From: Bordetella genomosp. 4
GTDB taxonomy: Bacteria; Pseudomonadota; Gammaproteobacteria; Burkholderiales; Burkholderiaceae_B
Assembly: GCF_002261185.1 (NCBI RefSeq)
Contig: NZ_NEVQ01000017.1
Span: 62,001 to 126,000 of the forward strand
Length of the DNA: 64,000 nt
Reading direction: 5' to 3'
The position numbers and the translations under genes were made by a program. The stretch's first letter is position 1; each line of letters starts with the position of its first letter. This document shows, piece after piece, positions 63,318 through 64,000 of the stretch. The notes beneath the pieces are model-generated. The model saw only the letters and a program-made list of their open reading frames with translations. It was not told the origin of the DNA and ran no database searches.

Positions 63318-64000
63318 TCAAGGGCTTTTGTTGCGCCAGTACGGCCCGTCAAACCCTGCACACAGTTGGTCGAATATATTCTGCGTGGCATTGTTGGGCC
63401 GCGACATCTGGCCGGCCTTGTCGATGCGCAAACTCGACCGCTGCAACTCGACGCGCTCGCCCTGCGGCCGCTTTGCGTTGCGGATTACGTTGACGAATTG
63501 AATCTCGCCATCGTGGTCTTCGATATTCAGTTCCAGCCAGAGATCCGGTCGGCTCATGGTGGACAAGCTGTAGTACAGCACATTGATGAGCGGCAGATAG
63601 CGCTGCGCTCTCACAGGGGCGCAATCGACGCGGTAATCACGCACCACCTGCTCGGCGCGGCTGCTCTGAAAATGAATGCGCGTATCGTATTTCGCGGCGA
63701 GCGCGGCGGCGAAAGCATCAGGATCGCTGTCCTCTTTCACCTGCAATTCGAGCCAATCGCAACTGGCTTTCTTCAAGTAGAAATAGTGACTGCGGGGAAC
63801 ACCATCCGCGCCTTGAGTCACCACGATCGCGCCGCCGCCGTTCAAGATTATCTTGGCATGCGCACGCGTGTCCGTACCATTCAAGCGCTGCGGAATGCCT
63901 CGCGGAAACGTCTCGCAAGAGGATGTGCTGGCGCCAGCGCGATAAACCGGATTGGTGTAGAACGCATCCAAGGCATCGGCCTGCACGCTGGCCGCCGTCA
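63318..64000 (-). CDS. Exported hypothetical protein, 5' end outside the window
   Basis: The frame is open to the right edge, so the start is missing. The first visible residues TAASVQADALDAFYTNP look like the end of a signal peptide (cleavage after VQA), which argues that translation begins upstream of the window and not at the internal GTG. The remaining about 220 residues contain three cysteines and mixed alpha/beta sequence (HAKIILNGGGAIVVTQGADG, YFYLKKASCDWLELQVKE, RPDLWLELNIEDHDGEIQFV). No domain recognised. Convergent with the LysR gene, 3 nt between stop codons. Confidence 0.7.
   Translation of the reverse strand, partial: TAASVQADALDAFYTNPVYRAGASTSSCETFPRGIPQRLNGTDTRAHAKIILNGGGAIVVTQGADGVPRSHYFYLKKASCDWLELQVKEDSDPDAFAAALAAKYDTRIHFQSSRAEQVVRDYRVDCAPVRAQRYLPLINVLYYSLSTMSRPDLWLELNIEDHDGEIQFVNVIRNAKRPQGERVELQRSSLRIDKAGQMSRPNNATQNIFDQLCAGFDGPYWRNKSP

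Overview
This is a G+C-rich, densely coded stretch of a Gram-negative betaproteobacterial chromosome. The gene repertoire (Bug-type tripartite-tricarboxylate binding protein, Bordetella-like porin, hopanoid genes hpnCDE, FNR-type regulator, many FCD-GntR and LysR regulators) points to Burkholderiales, most likely Alcaligenaceae (Bordetella/Achromobacter relatives). That placement is inferred from protein character; no rRNA or tRNA gene is visible. I found no CRISPR array, insertion sequence, transposase or integrase.

Layout. 1-8.7 kb: tail of a MATE exporter, a small secreted protein, TSUP transporter + radA, a YfbK-like VWA lipoprotein followed by an ECF sigma factor and membrane partner, then alr + SDR. 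8.7-12.7 kb: two tandem 78-bp repeats, hpnC-hpnD-hpnE (squalene formation, no cyclase here) and the fluoride channel crcB. 12.7-17.5 kb: behind a Fur-box-like dyad, a PepSY / DUF2271 / DUF4198 / ApbE / flavodoxin-FNR cluster that reads as a trans-membrane flavin electron chain; the DUF2271 protein carries an ApbE flavinylation motif. 17.5-27.3 kb: clpB, fnr, secreted hydrolase, NUDIX, small secreted proteins, AraC + LysE, and ohr/ohrR with matched operator candidates. 27.3-31.4 kb: DUF2946 / TonB-dependent receptor / PepSY uptake operon. 31.7-34.6 kb: porin, GntR, spermidine-synthase-like protein. 34.7-40 kb: a six-gene unit joining a polyamine-type ABC importer to allA and puuE (ureide catabolism). 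40-47.8 kb: two DMT exporters, an ETHE1-like metallohydrolase, a peptide-binding protein coupled to gamma-glutamyltransferase, PhzF. 47.8-48.6 kb: a TumE-type toxin-antitoxin pair. 48.6-53.3 kb: a sugar-acid module (GntR, IlvD/Edd dehydratase, RraA-like aldolase, Bug receptor) with a perfect 16-bp operator. 53.4-56.5 kb: VOC proteins, class-II amidotransferase, aldo-keto reductase. 56.5-57.4 kb: 900 bp without genes that hold two diverged ~350-bp copies of a structured element in inverted orientation. 57.4-64 kb: HAD and ABC-2 exporter, a CoA-transferase / CoA-ester lyase pair with LysR, and a partial secreted protein.

The two most unusual items are the inverted pair of structured elements at 56.6-57.4 kb, each with a perfect 30-bp stem whose sequence has diverged while pairing is kept, and the Fur-linked flavinylation cluster at 12.7-17.5 kb.
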